From assembly GCA_003481005.1 (NCBI GenBank), contig QUKC01000002.1, forward strand, positions 189,996 through 253,995: 64,000 nucleotides of DNA, given 5' to 3'. Source of the stretch: Firmicutes bacterium TM09-10. Its GTDB lineage: Bacteria; Bacillota; Clostridia; Lachnospirales; Lachnospiraceae. Positions 1 to 8,732 of the stretch are shown in pieces. Within the stretch, counting starts at the first letter, position 1. Each line of letters starts with the position of its first letter. Made by a program: the position numbers and the translations under genes. The notes below the pieces were generated by a model that saw only the letters and a program-made list of their open reading frames with translations, had not been told where the DNA came from and searched no databases.

Positions 1-24
1 GTACTGTTTTTCTGCTGTATGCCG

Positions 25-50
25 GAAACACAAACGTGTTTCTCTTTTTT
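25..50 (+). terminator. possible small hairpin terminator
   Basis: A 7-bp inverted repeat (GAAACAC/GTGTTTC, loop of 4) is followed on the plus strand by a T-rich run (44-50). It has the form of an intrinsic terminator for plus-strand transcription, but no plus-strand gene is visible upstream in the window. The assignment is therefore weak. Confidence 0.25.
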
Positions 51-66
51 CATTTCCGCATGTGAA

Positions 67-969
67 TCATCCTTTTACCGCACCAAGTGTAATACCTTCT
101 GCGAAGTATTTCTGAAGGAATGGATAGATGATAAACAGCGGCAGCATGGCGATAAATGCGATTGCCATACGGATGGAGGTTGTCGGCAGCTTTGCCACCT
201 CCGCGCCGATATTTCCGATTACTTTTCCGCTTGACAGATACTGAATATCGGTGATCATCTGGTTCAGCAGGTTCTGGATGCTGTAAAGCTTCTGACCGTC
301 ATTTCCTGATAAATAATATAAACCATTTGTCCAGTCATTCCAATAGCCAAGTGCGGAAAACAGTCCCATTGTTACCAGAATCGGTTTTCCAAGCGGAAGG
401 GTGATGTTGGTAAAAATTTTCATGTGTCCGGCACCATCGATCTTGGCTGCCTCGAACAGCGCGTCTGGGATACTGGTGTTAAAGTAGCTTCGGATCATCA
501 GCACGTTGTTTGCGCTTAACAGGAGACCCGGAATAATCAATGCCCCGAGCGTATTTTTGATATGGAAATAATTTACATACATCAAGTAGGTCGGCACCAG
601 TCCGCCGTTGAACAGCATCGTGAAGAATACGAAAAAGGTAATTGCTCTGCGGTATGGCAGTCCTTTCACCGAGAGCGGATACGCCAAAAGAGAAGACATG
701 GCAAGGTTTACAGCGGTACCGACGATGGTTACAAAAATGGTGATTCCGTATGCTCTCAGGATTTTCTCGCCCTGACGAATGATATAGGAGTACGCATAGA
801 AGCTGAATTTCTCCGGGAAGAACGAATATCCGTTGCGGATCAGTGTGTTTTCATCGGTCAGTGAGGAAATAAATACGAGTACAAACGGCAGTACAATGGA
901 TAAGGTAACCAGAATGAGTACTACATTAATCCAGAACTGGAAACGTTTTGCTTTTTTTGAATTTATCAT
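67..969 (-). CDS. carbohydrate ABC transporter permease (LplC/YtcP type)
   Basis: Inner-membrane permease of a CUT1-type sugar or oligosaccharide importer, 300 residues. Several hydrophobic segments are visible (about 12-35, 75-97, 108-130, 140-158, 195-210, 265-287). The cytoplasmic EAA loop that docks on the ATPase is at about residues 173-195 (EAAKIDGAG). A strong ribosome site (AGGAGG) lies a few bases before the ATG. It follows the partner permease by 12 bases, so the two are co-transcribed. No ATPase is encoded here, which is usual for this class because a shared MsmK-type ATPase serves several importers. The substrate cannot be read from the sequence; relatives often handle plant or host-glycan oligosaccharides. 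Confidence 0.93.
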   Translation of the reverse strand: MINSKKAKRFQFWINVVLILVTLSIVLPFVLVFISSLTDENTLIRNGYSFFPEKFSFYAYSYIIRQGEKILRAYGITIFVTIVGTAVNLAMSSLLAYPLSVKGLPYRRAITFFVFFTMLFNGGLVPTYLMYVNYFHIKNTLGALIIPGLLLSANNVLMIRSYFNTSIPDALFEAAKIDGAGHMKIFTNITLPLGKPILVTMGLFSALGYWNDWTNGLYYLSGNDGQKLYSIQNLLNQMITDIQYLSSGKVIGNIGAEVAKLPTTSIRMAIAFIAMLPLFIIYPFLQKYFAEGITLGAVKG

Positions 970-981
970 ACTTCCATCCTC

Positions 982-1920
982 CTAGAATAATGCCTGGTCT
1001 TTGTCTACTTTGCGGACAATCCAGTTGCTCAACATCACGACACAGAAGCCTACCAGAGACTGGTATACACCGGCTGCTGATGACATACTGATATTTCCCT
1101 GTTCAATCAGGGCACGGTATACGTAGGTATCGATAACATTTGTGGTCGAGACCAGAACACCGGAGTTCATCGGTACCTGATAGAACAGACCGAAATCGGA
1201 ATAGAAAATTCTTCCGATGCTGAGGAGCAGCAGCGTAATGATAGTCGGAACCAGGCTCGGCAGTGTGATTTTTGTGATCTCCTGCCATTTGCTTGCGCCG
1301 TCCAGCCTTGCAGCCTCATAGAAGGAAGGATCAATACCGATCAGGGATGCGATATAAATCAGGCATCCGTATCCTACGCCCTTCCAGCAGTTCGCGATAA
1401 TCAGGATCGCCGGCCAGTATTTCGGTTTCTGGTACCACTGAATCGGATCGATGTGGAACAACGGAAGGATGGAGTTGTTGACAAGACCATTTTCCGCACT
1501 CAGAAGCGCATATACGATGTAGCTTAAGATAACCATGGACATCAGAAACGGAAGAAGAATCGCGCTCTGATATAGCTTTTTGAGCTTTATGTTTTTTACC
1601 TCCGTAATCAGAATCGCAATGGCAATTCCGATTACCATGTTTACAAGAATAAATGCAACGTTATACAACAGCGTATTTCTTGTAATAACCCATGCATCCC
1701 TGGAAGCAAACAGGAACTTGAAGTTTTTAAGTCCTGCCCATGGGCTTGCCCAGATACCTTTTGCAAAGTTCAGCTTTTTAAACGCAATCACCATACCGGC
1801 CATTGGAATATAGTTGTTAATCAGCAGATACAGAAGTGCCGGAAGCATCATCAGATAAAGCGGCCAGTATTCCTTCAGCGCGTTTTTCTTTTTTCCTTTT
1901 TTAACCTCTGCTTTTTTCAT
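982..1920 (-). CDS. carbohydrate ABC transporter permease (LplB/YteP type)
   Basis: First permease of the same CUT1 importer, 312 residues. The N-terminus is strongly basic (Lys-rich, residues 1-17), followed by membrane segments from about residue 19. The EAA loop is at about residues 202-222 (YEAARLDGAS). AAAGGAGA precedes the ATG. It lies between the binding lipoprotein gene (151 bases upstream, with a hairpin in the gap) and the second permease (12 bases downstream), the standard order binding protein-permease-permease. It should form a heterodimeric channel with its neighbour. The assignment is firm at family level; the substrate is unknown. Confidence 0.93.
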   Translation of the reverse strand: MKKAEVKKGKKKNALKEYWPLYLMMLPALLYLLINNYIPMAGMVIAFKKLNFAKGIWASPWAGLKNFKFLFASRDAWVITRNTLLYNVAFILVNMVIGIAIAILITEVKNIKLKKLYQSAILLPFLMSMVILSYIVYALLSAENGLVNNSILPLFHIDPIQWYQKPKYWPAILIIANCWKGVGYGCLIYIASLIGIDPSFYEAARLDGASKWQEITKITLPSLVPTIITLLLLSIGRIFYSDFGLFYQVPMNSGVLVSTTNVIDTYVYRALIEQGNISMSSAAGVYQSLVGFCVVMLSNWIVRKVDKDQALF

Positions 1921-1973
1921 AAAGCGTGTCTCCTTTTATGAGGGCTGTTTTTTCAGGTTCTTTCACAGAGAAA

Positions 1974-2004
1974 GCTCCACATCTTTTGGGGGTAAGAGTG
2001 GAGC
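1974..2004 (-). promoter_or_regulatory. intercistronic hairpin between binding protein and permease genes
   Basis: Inverted repeat GCTCCAC(A)TCTT / AAGA(GT)GGAGC type with the arms at 1974-1985 and 1994-2004, inside the 151-base gap after the solute-binding protein stop. No long T run follows, so it is not a typical terminator. Hairpins at this place in sugar importers often stabilise the binding-protein message and reduce permease expression. That role is inferred from position. Confidence 0.5.
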
Positions 2005-2071
2005 CTTCGGTTACTGTATCACACCGGATTTTCTTCCGCTCCGGTCGTGTTCTTTTTACAAATTATGGTGC

Positions 2072-3595
2072 CTATTTCTCTGCAAGAAATGCATCCAGCT
2101 GCTCCTGCTTTGCAGCGATGACATCATCGATTCCCGCATCATCCAGCGCCTCAAGGAACTGCGGAAGCAGTTCGTCCGGATCTCCGGAGCCGCTGCTAAG
2201 TGCGCCGCTGTACTGGCTGATTACGTTGTTCAGAGCTGCTACCTGATCCACATATTCACTGTTGTCAAAGACAAATCCCAGTGCTTTCGACTTAATACCG
2301 GAAGCGTTGAATTCTTCCATTTTTTCCCAGAGCTGCGGGTCAGATCCATCCCATTTGTATGCGATAAACTGGTTCGGAAGCTCCCATCCGCAGTTATAGC
2401 TGTAGCCTACGTTGTCTGCTGTTACGCCGTCCGGGTAGTTGATGATTCCGTTTTCTTCATCTTCTACTACGTAGTCGACTCCCTCTTCGCCCCAGTTCAG
2501 AAGGTTCATGACTTCCGGGCTGCCATAGATGTAATCGAGAACCTGAATTGCTTTTTCCGGATTCTCGGAGTTCTGTGCTATAGAATAAATAACTGAGCCG
2601 TAAGCGGATGAGTTGATGATCTGCTTATCATAGAACGGTACAATTTCAAACTCATATCCTGTAGAGCTCTGGAACTCAACCGGGGTACCCGGATGATAAG
2701 CGTAGAACAGGGAGAACACGTTTCCTGCTTTGACTACGGTTCTCCAGCTTTCTGTGTTTGTTCCGGCATCCTTGCTGATATAGCCTTTCTGATACCAGTC
2801 ATACAGCATGCTTGCGGTATCTTTGAACCAGTCTGTTGCAAAGTAGTTTTCTACGGTTGTGCTGTTGGTCTGATCCATCAGAACGCCGGTGTTGGTATCG
2901 CCGAGTCCATCACCGCGGAACAGACGTCCCATAGGCGTATCACCGCCGTTGCAGGAGAACAGCATAGTCATATCAGGCTCGCCTGCCTGTACGATCTCAA
3001 ATACTTTCTCCATATCCTTCGGCTCTTTGATTTCATCGGTATTGATGTTATATTTCTCTACCAGGTCTTTTCTCATGAAAATAGCCGGAATGCTACCTCG
3101 CTCGATCTGACCTGGAACGCCATAGACAAATCCGCCAACCTGATTGGTTTTTGCAATATCCTCGCCATAGATATCTTTCAGGTTTGTGCCGTATTTGTCA
3201 ATCAGTTCAGACATATCCATGATCTGTCCGGACTGCATGTACTGTACAGCTGTTGATGCACTTGTGTACAGAAGATCAATTTTCTCATCGCCGGAAAGCA
3301 TCAGCTTTAACTGCTGAGATGCGCTTGCCCACGGAAGAACAACGATATCGAGCTTTGCGTTCAGCTCCGGCTCCAGAATCTCGTTGATTTTTTCTTCGAT
3401 TCTCTCTTCATCCGGCTGTGTAGTTCCCTGCAGTACCATGGTTACGGTGTACGGCTCGCCTTCTTCCTCTGTCTTTGCTGTACTTCCGGAAGCTGCGGAG
3501 GAACCGGAATCAGAATTGGATCCTGTGCTTCCGCATGCTGCCAAGGAAAATACCATAGTTGCTGCAAGAATGCCTGCTAACACTTTTTTCTTCAT
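2072..3595 (-). CDS. extracellular solute-binding lipoprotein of a sugar ABC importer
   Basis: Membrane-anchored receptor that delivers substrate to the two downstream permeases, 507 residues. The chosen ATG (3595) is preceded by AAAAGGAG at proper spacing; an earlier in-frame ATG at 3613 lacks one. A lipoprotein signal peptide is seen: basic start, hydrophobic core, lipobox LAAC with Cys21, then a Ser/Gly-rich linker. The body resembles LplA/YtcQ-type binding proteins with a DUF3502-like C-terminal part. The protein is acidic after the linker. The ligand is unknown. A divergent gene is absent; the upstream region holds a TATAAT-like box and then the terminator of the next operon. Confidence 0.92.
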   Translation of the reverse strand: MKKKVLAGILAATMVFSLAACGSTGSNSDSGSSAASGSTAKTEEEGEPYTVTMVLQGTTQPDEERIEEKINEILEPELNAKLDIVVLPWASASQQLKLMLSGDEKIDLLYTSASTAVQYMQSGQIMDMSELIDKYGTNLKDIYGEDIAKTNQVGGFVYGVPGQIERGSIPAIFMRKDLVEKYNINTDEIKEPKDMEKVFEIVQAGEPDMTMLFSCNGGDTPMGRLFRGDGLGDTNTGVLMDQTNSTTVENYFATDWFKDTASMLYDWYQKGYISKDAGTNTESWRTVVKAGNVFSLFYAYHPGTPVEFQSSTGYEFEIVPFYDKQIINSSAYGSVIYSIAQNSENPEKAIQVLDYIYGSPEVMNLLNWGEEGVDYVVEDEENGIINYPDGVTADNVGYSYNCGWELPNQFIAYKWDGSDPQLWEKMEEFNASGIKSKALGFVFDNSEYVDQVAALNNVISQYSGALSSGSGDPDELLPQFLEALDDAGIDDVIAAKQEQLDAFLAEK

Positions 3596-3643
3596 ACTTT
3601 TTCTCCTTTTCACGTATCGTGTTGCGTGACCTTTGATGGTTGA

Positions 3644-3649
3644 ATTATA
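3644..3649 (-). promoter_or_regulatory. probable -10 box of the sugar importer operon
   Basis: TATAAT on the minus strand about 49 bases before the binding-protein start codon. No convincing -35 hexamer at 16-18 bases was found, which would fit an activator-dependent sugar promoter. Only the -10 is supported. Confidence 0.4.
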
Positions 3650-3729
3650 GCAGGATTTTGACTTGCAACTCTATAACTGATTTGACATCGGAATATCACT
3701 CTTCTGACCTTTGTGCCCCATAAAACGAA

Positions 3730-3774
3730 AAAATGGCCTCTCCTCCACCTGTTTTGTGAAGGAAAAGCCATTTT
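3730..3774 (-). terminator. intrinsic terminator after the ECF-sigma/ABC operon
   Basis: Arms AAAATGGC (3730-3737) and GCCATTTT (3767-3774), extended inward by further pairs with wobbles. On the minus strand the stem runs into a T-rich stretch. It lies 28 bases after the stop of the ABC permease gene, so it closes the 3802-7143 operon. Confidence 0.7.
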
Positions 3775-3801
3775 CAGTCGGCATTCACTGTTGGACGATT
3801 C

Positions 3802-5013
3802 TTATGCCTTCATCCTTCTTGACCAGCTCTTTATAGCGAATGGCATACATAGAATACCAATCCAGACAGGAATTGTAATAAGTAGATATGGTGACCAGAT
3901 AAGTTTCCCAAAAATACGAAAAGTATTCGTTCTGAAAATATCTGTTGAACTTCCTACCAATGGTATTAAATCCAATGCTTTTTGCATTCCATAAGGAAGA
4001 TATTCTGCAATCATCATTGGTCCATATACAACAGCCAGACTAAGCAGTAAGGTAAGTACATTATTTTTTACAGCCGCTGATATAAACATAACAATTCCGG
4101 CAAAACCTATTGCTCCAAGCAGTACAAAAGCATATTCATAAATTTCTGCCTGCAGCATATTCATAGGTGCAACAGCAATCAGCTTGATATTCTGAATCGG
4201 CATATCCCATCCGGCAGTTCCCATAAAAAGCAACTGTGATATAACACTTGAAACAGCAAGTAATGCAAATAACTCCGCTGTAAATGCGAAACCAGTAAGA
4301 ATTTTGGCAAGAGCGATTTTCCCCCAACCATTTCGAGTCGTCAATACTAGTGTGCTTGTATTATCATGCCATTCGCCAGCAAATAAAGAGGATAAAACAA
4401 TACCGAGAAACAAAGCCATCACAACTCCCAGATCCGCAACCATACTACCAAGAAGCGTTGACCAGCCTTCTACCCACTCATAATGAAATGGTTTTTCTAC
4501 CTTTCTCTCTATCTGATGTAAATACTCTTTTTCAGCACCTACCTGACCACTGACCTTCAAAAACTCATCAAGCACCTGCTGTCTTCTTTCATAGAAGCCT
4601 GTTAACTTATCCGGATCAACATAGCTTATCATCGTTTTATAATTACTGGTATCTCGAAGCTCCGGATACAATGTTCCGAGCCAACTATTCACTATCTGCC
4701 AGTCTGTCTTTTCCAATTCTTTCTCCATACCGTCAGCTTCCATTTGCTGATAATCACTTACTATTTGCTGCAAGGTTTCATCCGTCAATTCTCCACCAAA
4801 TGAAAGTGCATATTCCTGACTATCCTTTATTACTGTATATCCATCAAAATTATTGCCAAAAGCACTTGTATAGTCATCTGAACTGCCAAAACCGAACCAT
4901 TGAAACGAAAGTATGCTTCCAAAAATTACACAATAAACAAAACACAACAACACACATATTTTAACAATTTTCTTTCGCCATAACTTTTTATGCTCTAACC
5001 AAAATAGTTCCAT
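3802..5013 (-). CDS. ABC-2 type transporter permease
   Basis: Membrane subunit (403 residues) of an ABC transporter whose ATPase is encoded one base upstream. It has one hydrophobic segment near the N-terminus (about 18-38), a long extracytoplasmic region (about 45-185) rich in charged residues, then a group of five membrane segments to the C-terminus. This is the ABC-2/BcrB/YtrF-like plan. The gene is clearly AT-rich compared with most of the window. Being last in an operon led by an ECF sigma factor suggests a stress- or antibiotic-response exporter, for example for peptides or lipid-linked compounds. That role is inferred; the substrate is unknown. Confidence 0.8.
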   Translation of the reverse strand: MELFWLEHKKLWRKKIVKICVLLCFVYCVIFGSILSFQWFGFGSSDDYTSAFGNNFDGYTVIKDSQEYALSFGGELTDETLQQIVSDYQQMEADGMEKELEKTDWQIVNSWLGTLYPELRDTSNYKTMISYVDPDKLTGFYERRQQVLDEFLKVSGQVGAEKEYLHQIERKVEKPFHYEWVEGWSTLLGSMVADLGVVMALFLGIVLSSLFAGEWHDNTSTLVLTTRNGWGKIALAKILTGFAFTAELFALLAVSSVISQLLFMGTAGWDMPIQNIKLIAVAPMNMLQAEIYEYAFVLLGAIGFAGIVMFISAAVKNNVLTLLLSLAVVYGPMMIAEYLPYGMQKALDLIPLVGSSTDIFRTNTFRIFGKLIWSPYLLITIPVWIGILCMPFAIKSWSRRMKA

Positions 5014-5014
5014 T

Positions 5015-5890
5015 CTATTTCACCCCTTCCTCTGTGGGAAAATAAAATAAATAAAGATCTTCCAATGTAGCTTCACAAGGCACCGCTCGCTCACCAGGCA
5101 TATTGTCTGAAATAATACGCAATATAATTTCTTTTCCTTCATGCCGTAAATTAGCAACCGTTGTTTTTGTCTGCCATTGTCTAGCTTCTTGTGGAGAAAC
5201 AGAAAGCTCCCAAACCTTACCATTTGCCTTGTGAATCAACTCAGGAACCGTACCCTGCAATACAAATTTTCCTTTTTTCATCAATAGCACTTCATCTGCT
5301 ATTGCTTCTATATCCGATACAATATGTGTGGAAAGAATTACAATTTTATCGCCTGCATACTCTGAGAGCAGATTACGAAAACGGACACGCTCTTTCGGAT
5401 CAAGTCCTGCAGTCGGCTCATCCAAAATCAAAATTTTCGGATTATTAAGTAACGCCTGTGCAATTCCTACTCTTTGTTTCATACCACCGGAAAAAGTTTT
5501 TACTTTTTTGTTTGCCACATGGCTTAAATCAACTACTTCCAACAATTCAGTCACACGTTTTTTTGCAACATTCTTCGGTATTCCTTTCAGTGCTGCAATA
5601 TACATCAAGAACTCCACCGCAGTATAATTTGGATAATATCCAAAATCCTGTGGTAAATAACCCAACACATTCCGGTAATCTGCCCCCATCGAAGTTACTT
5701 CTTTTCCATCCAGCAGTACCTCCCCTGAGGTTGACTCCAAAACAGCACATAGCATACGCATCAATGTTGTTTTACCAGCACCGTTAGCCCCCAAAAGACC
5801 ATATACTCCCGGCTTTAAGGTTGCACTAACACAATCTACCGCTATTTTCCTGCCATACTGTTTTGTTAAACGATCAAGCGACAATTCCAT
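5015..5890 (-). CDS. ABC transporter ATP-binding protein
   Basis: ATPase subunit, 291 residues, for the adjacent permease. Walker A GANGAGKT at about 34-41, Q-loop near 81 (LPQDFG), signature FSGGM at about 133-137, Walker B ILILDEP at 153-159 and a switch His (STH) near 189. The first ~210 residues match a BcrA/CcmA-type exporter domain; the C-terminal ~80 residues are a family-variable extension. It overlaps the upstream membrane-protein gene by 17 bases and is one base from the permease start, so translation is coupled. AAGGAAGG precedes the ATG. The function as a drug or peptide exporter is inferred from type. Confidence 0.92.
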   Translation of the reverse strand: MELSLDRLTKQYGRKIAVDCVSATLKPGVYGLLGANGAGKTTLMRMLCAVLESTSGEVLLDGKEVTSMGADYRNVLGYLPQDFGYYPNYTAVEFLMYIAALKGIPKNVAKKRVTELLEVVDLSHVANKKVKTFSGGMKQRVGIAQALLNNPKILILDEPTAGLDPKERVRFRNLLSEYAGDKIVILSTHIVSDIEAIADEVLLMKKGKFVLQGTVPELIHKANGKVWELSVSPQEARQWQTKTTVANLRHEGKEIILRIISDNMPGERAVPCEATLEDLYLFYFPTEEGVK

Positions 5891-6635
5891 ACATTTTTCC
5901 TTCCTTTCTCATCTCTGCAATATAATGAATTTCATTTATAAAGAACATAGCAAAAATCAAAAATGTAACAATCCACACCCCCACTGCTGATGTTTCATAT
6001 AACCATGGCAATATTCTTGCTGACATCCCCCAACAAATGCAGGAACCCAGCATTACAATCGCACATATCTGTAAACTCTGTTTCTTTTGCAAACGGATCA
6101 AACGCAGCAACGCAACCATACACACTAAGTACGGAACCAGGCAGTATAGGACCATCTGTCCAATCTCTTTATAGGAATTTTGCAAATAAACTTCCATACA
6201 CAAAAGAATTGTTATACACACCAAATTAGCTGCTCCAGCCAAAACCAGCTTTGCTAACGTGATTTGTGCACCAGAAGCTCTTGTTACTGCTTCAATCTCG
6301 CTCATTCCATAATACTGGCTTTTAAAAATTGCCGGCATGATAGCCAATACAAACAGCGGCATAAAAATTGGTATATTCTTTGGCACGTCTGCAATGCTGG
6401 CAATTGTTAAACAAACTATAAATAACGTTACTGCCTGCAAACCAAATATTGGAATCCCTTCAAAGCGAAATACATCTGAAAGATAGGGAAAGAAACCTGT
6501 CCTCGGTTCTGCCCTAGTCACTTCCTGTTCTCGTACAATTTTAGTGCAAAGCTTAATCGTTTCCTCTAATCTTTTAGGCTGTACTTCCTCTCCTAAAGAT
6601 TGCTGCAAATAACCCTTCAATTTTTTATCTTTCAT
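5874..6635 (-). CDS. multi-span membrane protein, possible anti-sigma factor
   Basis: 253 residues, no family recognised with certainty. A charged cytoplasmic N-terminal part (about 1-62, Lys/Glu/Arg-rich) is followed by about six hydrophobic segments (about 65-83, 87-103, 125-145, 158-172, 188-207, 215-232). It overlaps the sigma-factor gene by 11 bases and the ATPase gene by 17 bases. This position, directly after an ECF sigma gene, and the soluble head plus membrane body fit a membrane-bound anti-sigma factor. It could equally be an extra membrane subunit of the ABC system. AAAGGAG precedes the ATG. AT-rich like its operon. Confidence 0.6.
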   Translation of the reverse strand: MKDKKLKGYLQQSLGEEVQPKRLEETIKLCTKIVREQEVTRAEPRTGFFPYLSDVFRFEGIPIFGLQAVTLFIVCLTIASIADVPKNIPIFMPLFVLAIMPAIFKSQYYGMSEIEAVTRASGAQITLAKLVLAGAANLVCITILLCMEVYLQNSYKEIGQMVLYCLVPYLVCMVALLRLIRLQKKQSLQICAIVMLGSCICWGMSARILPWLYETSAVGVWIVTFLIFAMFFINEIHYIAEMRKEGKMYGIVA

Positions 6636-7143
6636 TTTCCTGCTCCTTTCTCATAATTTTTAAAGCATTACGAACCCTGCTTTGTGCTGTTCGCATATTG
6701 CATCCCATCACTTTTGCAATCTCTCCAAAACTAAGTTGTTCTCCAAAGCGCAGAATGACTGCTTCCCTTTGTTCTGATGATAAAAATTTCAAAAAATAGC
6801 TTATCTCTGCCCTATCCTCTAGCCGAACTATGTCGTTATACTCATGCACTATATTTTCTTCCTCTTCTAATGGAGAAAACTCAACCTTCCTACTTTCATC
6901 AATACATAAATGATTTGCAATTGTGTATAGATAAGCCTTAAATTTCTTTTTCCCTTTATATCCGGATAAATTCTTAAACAACTTCAAAAATGTTTCCTGA
7001 GTCAGGTCTTCTGCTTTTTCCAGATTAGAGCAATGCCACCTACAGTAACGTAAAATAGATGTATAATAGCGTTTTATCAATTCTTCTGCTGCATTTTCAT
7101 TTCCAAGTAAAATCTGTTCCACTAATTTGTCATCACTCAACAC
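6625..7143 (-). CDS. ECF-type RNA polymerase sigma factor
   Basis: 172 residues, the usual ECF size. Region 2 is recognisable by AEDLTQETFLKLFKN (about 44-58) and the following YLYTIANHLCIDE segment. Region 4 is the C-terminal helix-turn-helix around LSFGEIAKVMGC and RTAQSRVRNALKIM. The start is a GTG at 7143, preceded at good spacing by AAAGGAG; no upstream in-frame ATG is available. It leads an AT-rich operon with a membrane protein and an ABC exporter, so it probably switches on that exporter when the membrane protein senses a signal. The inducing signal is unknown. Confidence 0.88.
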   Translation of the reverse strand: MLSDDKLVEQILLGNENAAEELIKRYYTSILRYCRWHCSNLEKAEDLTQETFLKLFKNLSGYKGKKKFKAYLYTIANHLCIDESRKVEFSPLEEEENIVHEYNDIVRLEDRAEISYFLKFLSSEQREAVILRFGEQLSFGEIAKVMGCNMRTAQSRVRNALKIMRKEQENER

Positions 7144-7197
7144 GCATCCGACTCCTTTCCATTGAATATCTGTATATATATAATAACGGGTTATGCA

Positions 7198-7238
7198 CTT
7201 AAAACGATTAAAAGATTCCTCATTTTTTCTTAAAACGA
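7198..7238. promoter_or_regulatory. direct repeats upstream of the ECF-sigma operon
   Basis: CTTAAAACGA occurs twice (7198-7207 and 7229-7238), 31 bases apart, upstream of a TATATAT-rich segment (7171-7184) and the sigma gene start at 7143. This spacing, about three helical turns, is typical of paired activator or sigma recognition sites. No protein can be named for it. Confidence 0.4.
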
Positions 7239-7241
7239 ATT

Positions 7242-7284
7242 AAACCTGAATTATTCACAGCTGTGCCGTGAATAATTCAGGTTT
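7242..7284 (-). terminator. 17-bp perfect hairpin after the sensor-kinase gene
   Basis: Perfect 17-bp inverted repeat (7242-7258 with 7268-7284, loop of 9). On the minus strand it follows the sensor-kinase stop (7416) and the stem ends in GGTTT, with a broken T tract (TTCGTTTT) after it. On the plus strand it is followed by A residues, not T. A terminator for the kinase operon is the best reading. Between this hairpin and the kinase stop (7285-7415) I see no convincing gene. Confidence 0.55.
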
Positions 7285-7415
7285 AAAAAAAAGTGACAGT
7301 AGGAAGCGCATAGCTGCACCAATCATTGACCACAATCTGTCTGCCGAGTTGCTTCTTCCTACCAAGGGCAGTGTTCTGCATATGATACAGCTTGCGAAGG
7401 AACGGCACAGCATAA

Positions 7416-8732
7416 TTACCCGCGGAGCATGACCTTTACACAGAACTGGCCGTCCTGATAGGTAACCGTACTCACCCCGCCGGATTTTTCTGCGATGTGA
7501 CGGACGGACTGAAGTCCGACGCCGTCTCCTTTTCGCTTGGAGGACTGGAATACGCCACCTTTTTCCCGGATGACTCCGTCATAGGTGTTTTCAACCTGAA
7601 TCAGTGCCAGACTGTTGCCATGCAGATAGGCTGTCAGTTTGATCCTTCGTCGGGCAGGCGCAGTGCGCAGGCTGGCTTCCAGCGCATTTTCCAGCAGATT
7701 CGAGAGAACCAGACACAGATTGATTTCGTCTACAGGAAGACATTCCGGCAGATCAATCTGCACGGAATACGGGATATTCTCCCGTTTGGCAAGCGCACAG
7801 TAATACCCGACCACGCTGTCTGCCGCCCGGTTTTCGCAGAAATGCATTTCAAGACTTGGAATTCTGGAAACCGCACCGGAGAGATAGACTTTGATCTTTT
7901 CAAGATTCCCTTCTTCTGCAAGGGCAGCGAGCTGACATAGCTGGTGGCGCAGATCATGCCGCGCCTGCCGTGCTTCCTCAATGGCAGCTTTCAGGCTTTC
8001 GTAGCGCTGCTGCTGCATGGAAAGCAGCTGGATCTTCTGCTGCAATCTCACATTCCGGTTGATGCTGATCGCCATCAGAAGGAAGATTGCGTTGAAGAAA
8101 AGCATCAAAAACAAAAGTGCGATGCAGATCACAAAATACCCCTGCAAAACACGCCCGGTATAGAGCGTGTCCGCATACTTGGGGATCATAAACAGATTCA
8201 GCGCAATGAACACCAGCGGCAGCACCCAGAACACATACCAGGTCTGCGCAAAATTTTCATCCTCGACCATCCTCCGCACGCTGTGCGTCGCAGGATAATA
8301 GGCGATGGCGGCAAACAGCCAGCAGATCGCATGATAGCAAATCACGGCCCGCAGACAGAACCATGGCGCAGCCTGCGCCTGCGGCAAACCGGCCAGCATA
8401 GCGGCGTTGATCGCCCGGCAAAGGCTGTTGATACAGGCAAATACCGCACAGACAGATAATGCAACCGTTCCGGATTTCCAAAGCGAGATCCGGAGCGTTT
8501 TTATGTAGATCACGGCTGTGATCAAGGTCAGCCCCGCAAGCACCGGCGCAGTCGGCATGCGGCGCGCATAGCACACCACGCCTCCGGCGGCACAAAGCAG
8601 CGCAAGCAGCGGGGCAAGCCACAAAACAAGCTTTGACAGCGGCTGCTTTAAACTGGATTTTACCGGGAAGCAGGCAAGCAGCATGCCGGGAATCACCACT
8701 CCGAGCTCCAGAATTGGACGCAGCAGCTCCAT
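7416..8732 (-). CDS. GHKL sensor histidine kinase (AgrC-like)
   Basis: 438 residues from the ATG at 8732, which overlaps the regulator stop codon by one base (TAATG), indicating coupled translation. About six membrane segments occupy residues 1-225, then a coiled-coil-like stretch (228-256). The dimerisation motif RHDLRHQL carries the candidate phosphorylated His259. The ATP-binding domain shows the N box NLLENALEAS (345-354) and a G box KGDGVGL (401-407). This is the peptide- or membrane-sensing GHKL class that pairs with LytTR regulators. It is GC-rich compared with neighbours to the left. The ligand is unknown. Confidence 0.9.
   Translation of the reverse strand: MELLRPILELGVVIPGMLLACFPVKSSLKQPLSKLVLWLAPLLALLCAAGGVVCYARRMPTAPVLAGLTLITAVIYIKTLRISLWKSGTVALSVCAVFACINSLCRAINAAMLAGLPQAQAAPWFCLRAVICYHAICWLFAAIAYYPATHSVRRMVEDENFAQTWYVFWVLPLVFIALNLFMIPKYADTLYTGRVLQGYFVICIALLFLMLFFNAIFLLMAISINRNVRLQQKIQLLSMQQQRYESLKAAIEEARQARHDLRHQLCQLAALAEEGNLEKIKVYLSGAVSRIPSLEMHFCENRAADSVVGYYCALAKRENIPYSVQIDLPECLPVDEINLCLVLSNLLENALEASLRTAPARRRIKLTAYLHGNSLALIQVENTYDGVIREKGGVFQSSKRKGDGVGLQSVRHIAEKSGGVSTVTYQDGQFCVKVMLRG

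Noticed and set aside
7242..7284. 17-bp perfect inverted repeat as an insertion-sequence end or attachment site
   Set aside because: No partner copy or transposase or integrase nearby; it fits a terminator after the kinase gene.
7289..7433. Plus-strand frame giving KSDSRKRIAAPIIDHNLSAELL and more up to a stop near 7431
   Set aside because: It has no start codon with a ribosome site, overlaps the kinase gene end, and matches no family I know. It could be a gene remnant but there is no firm support.
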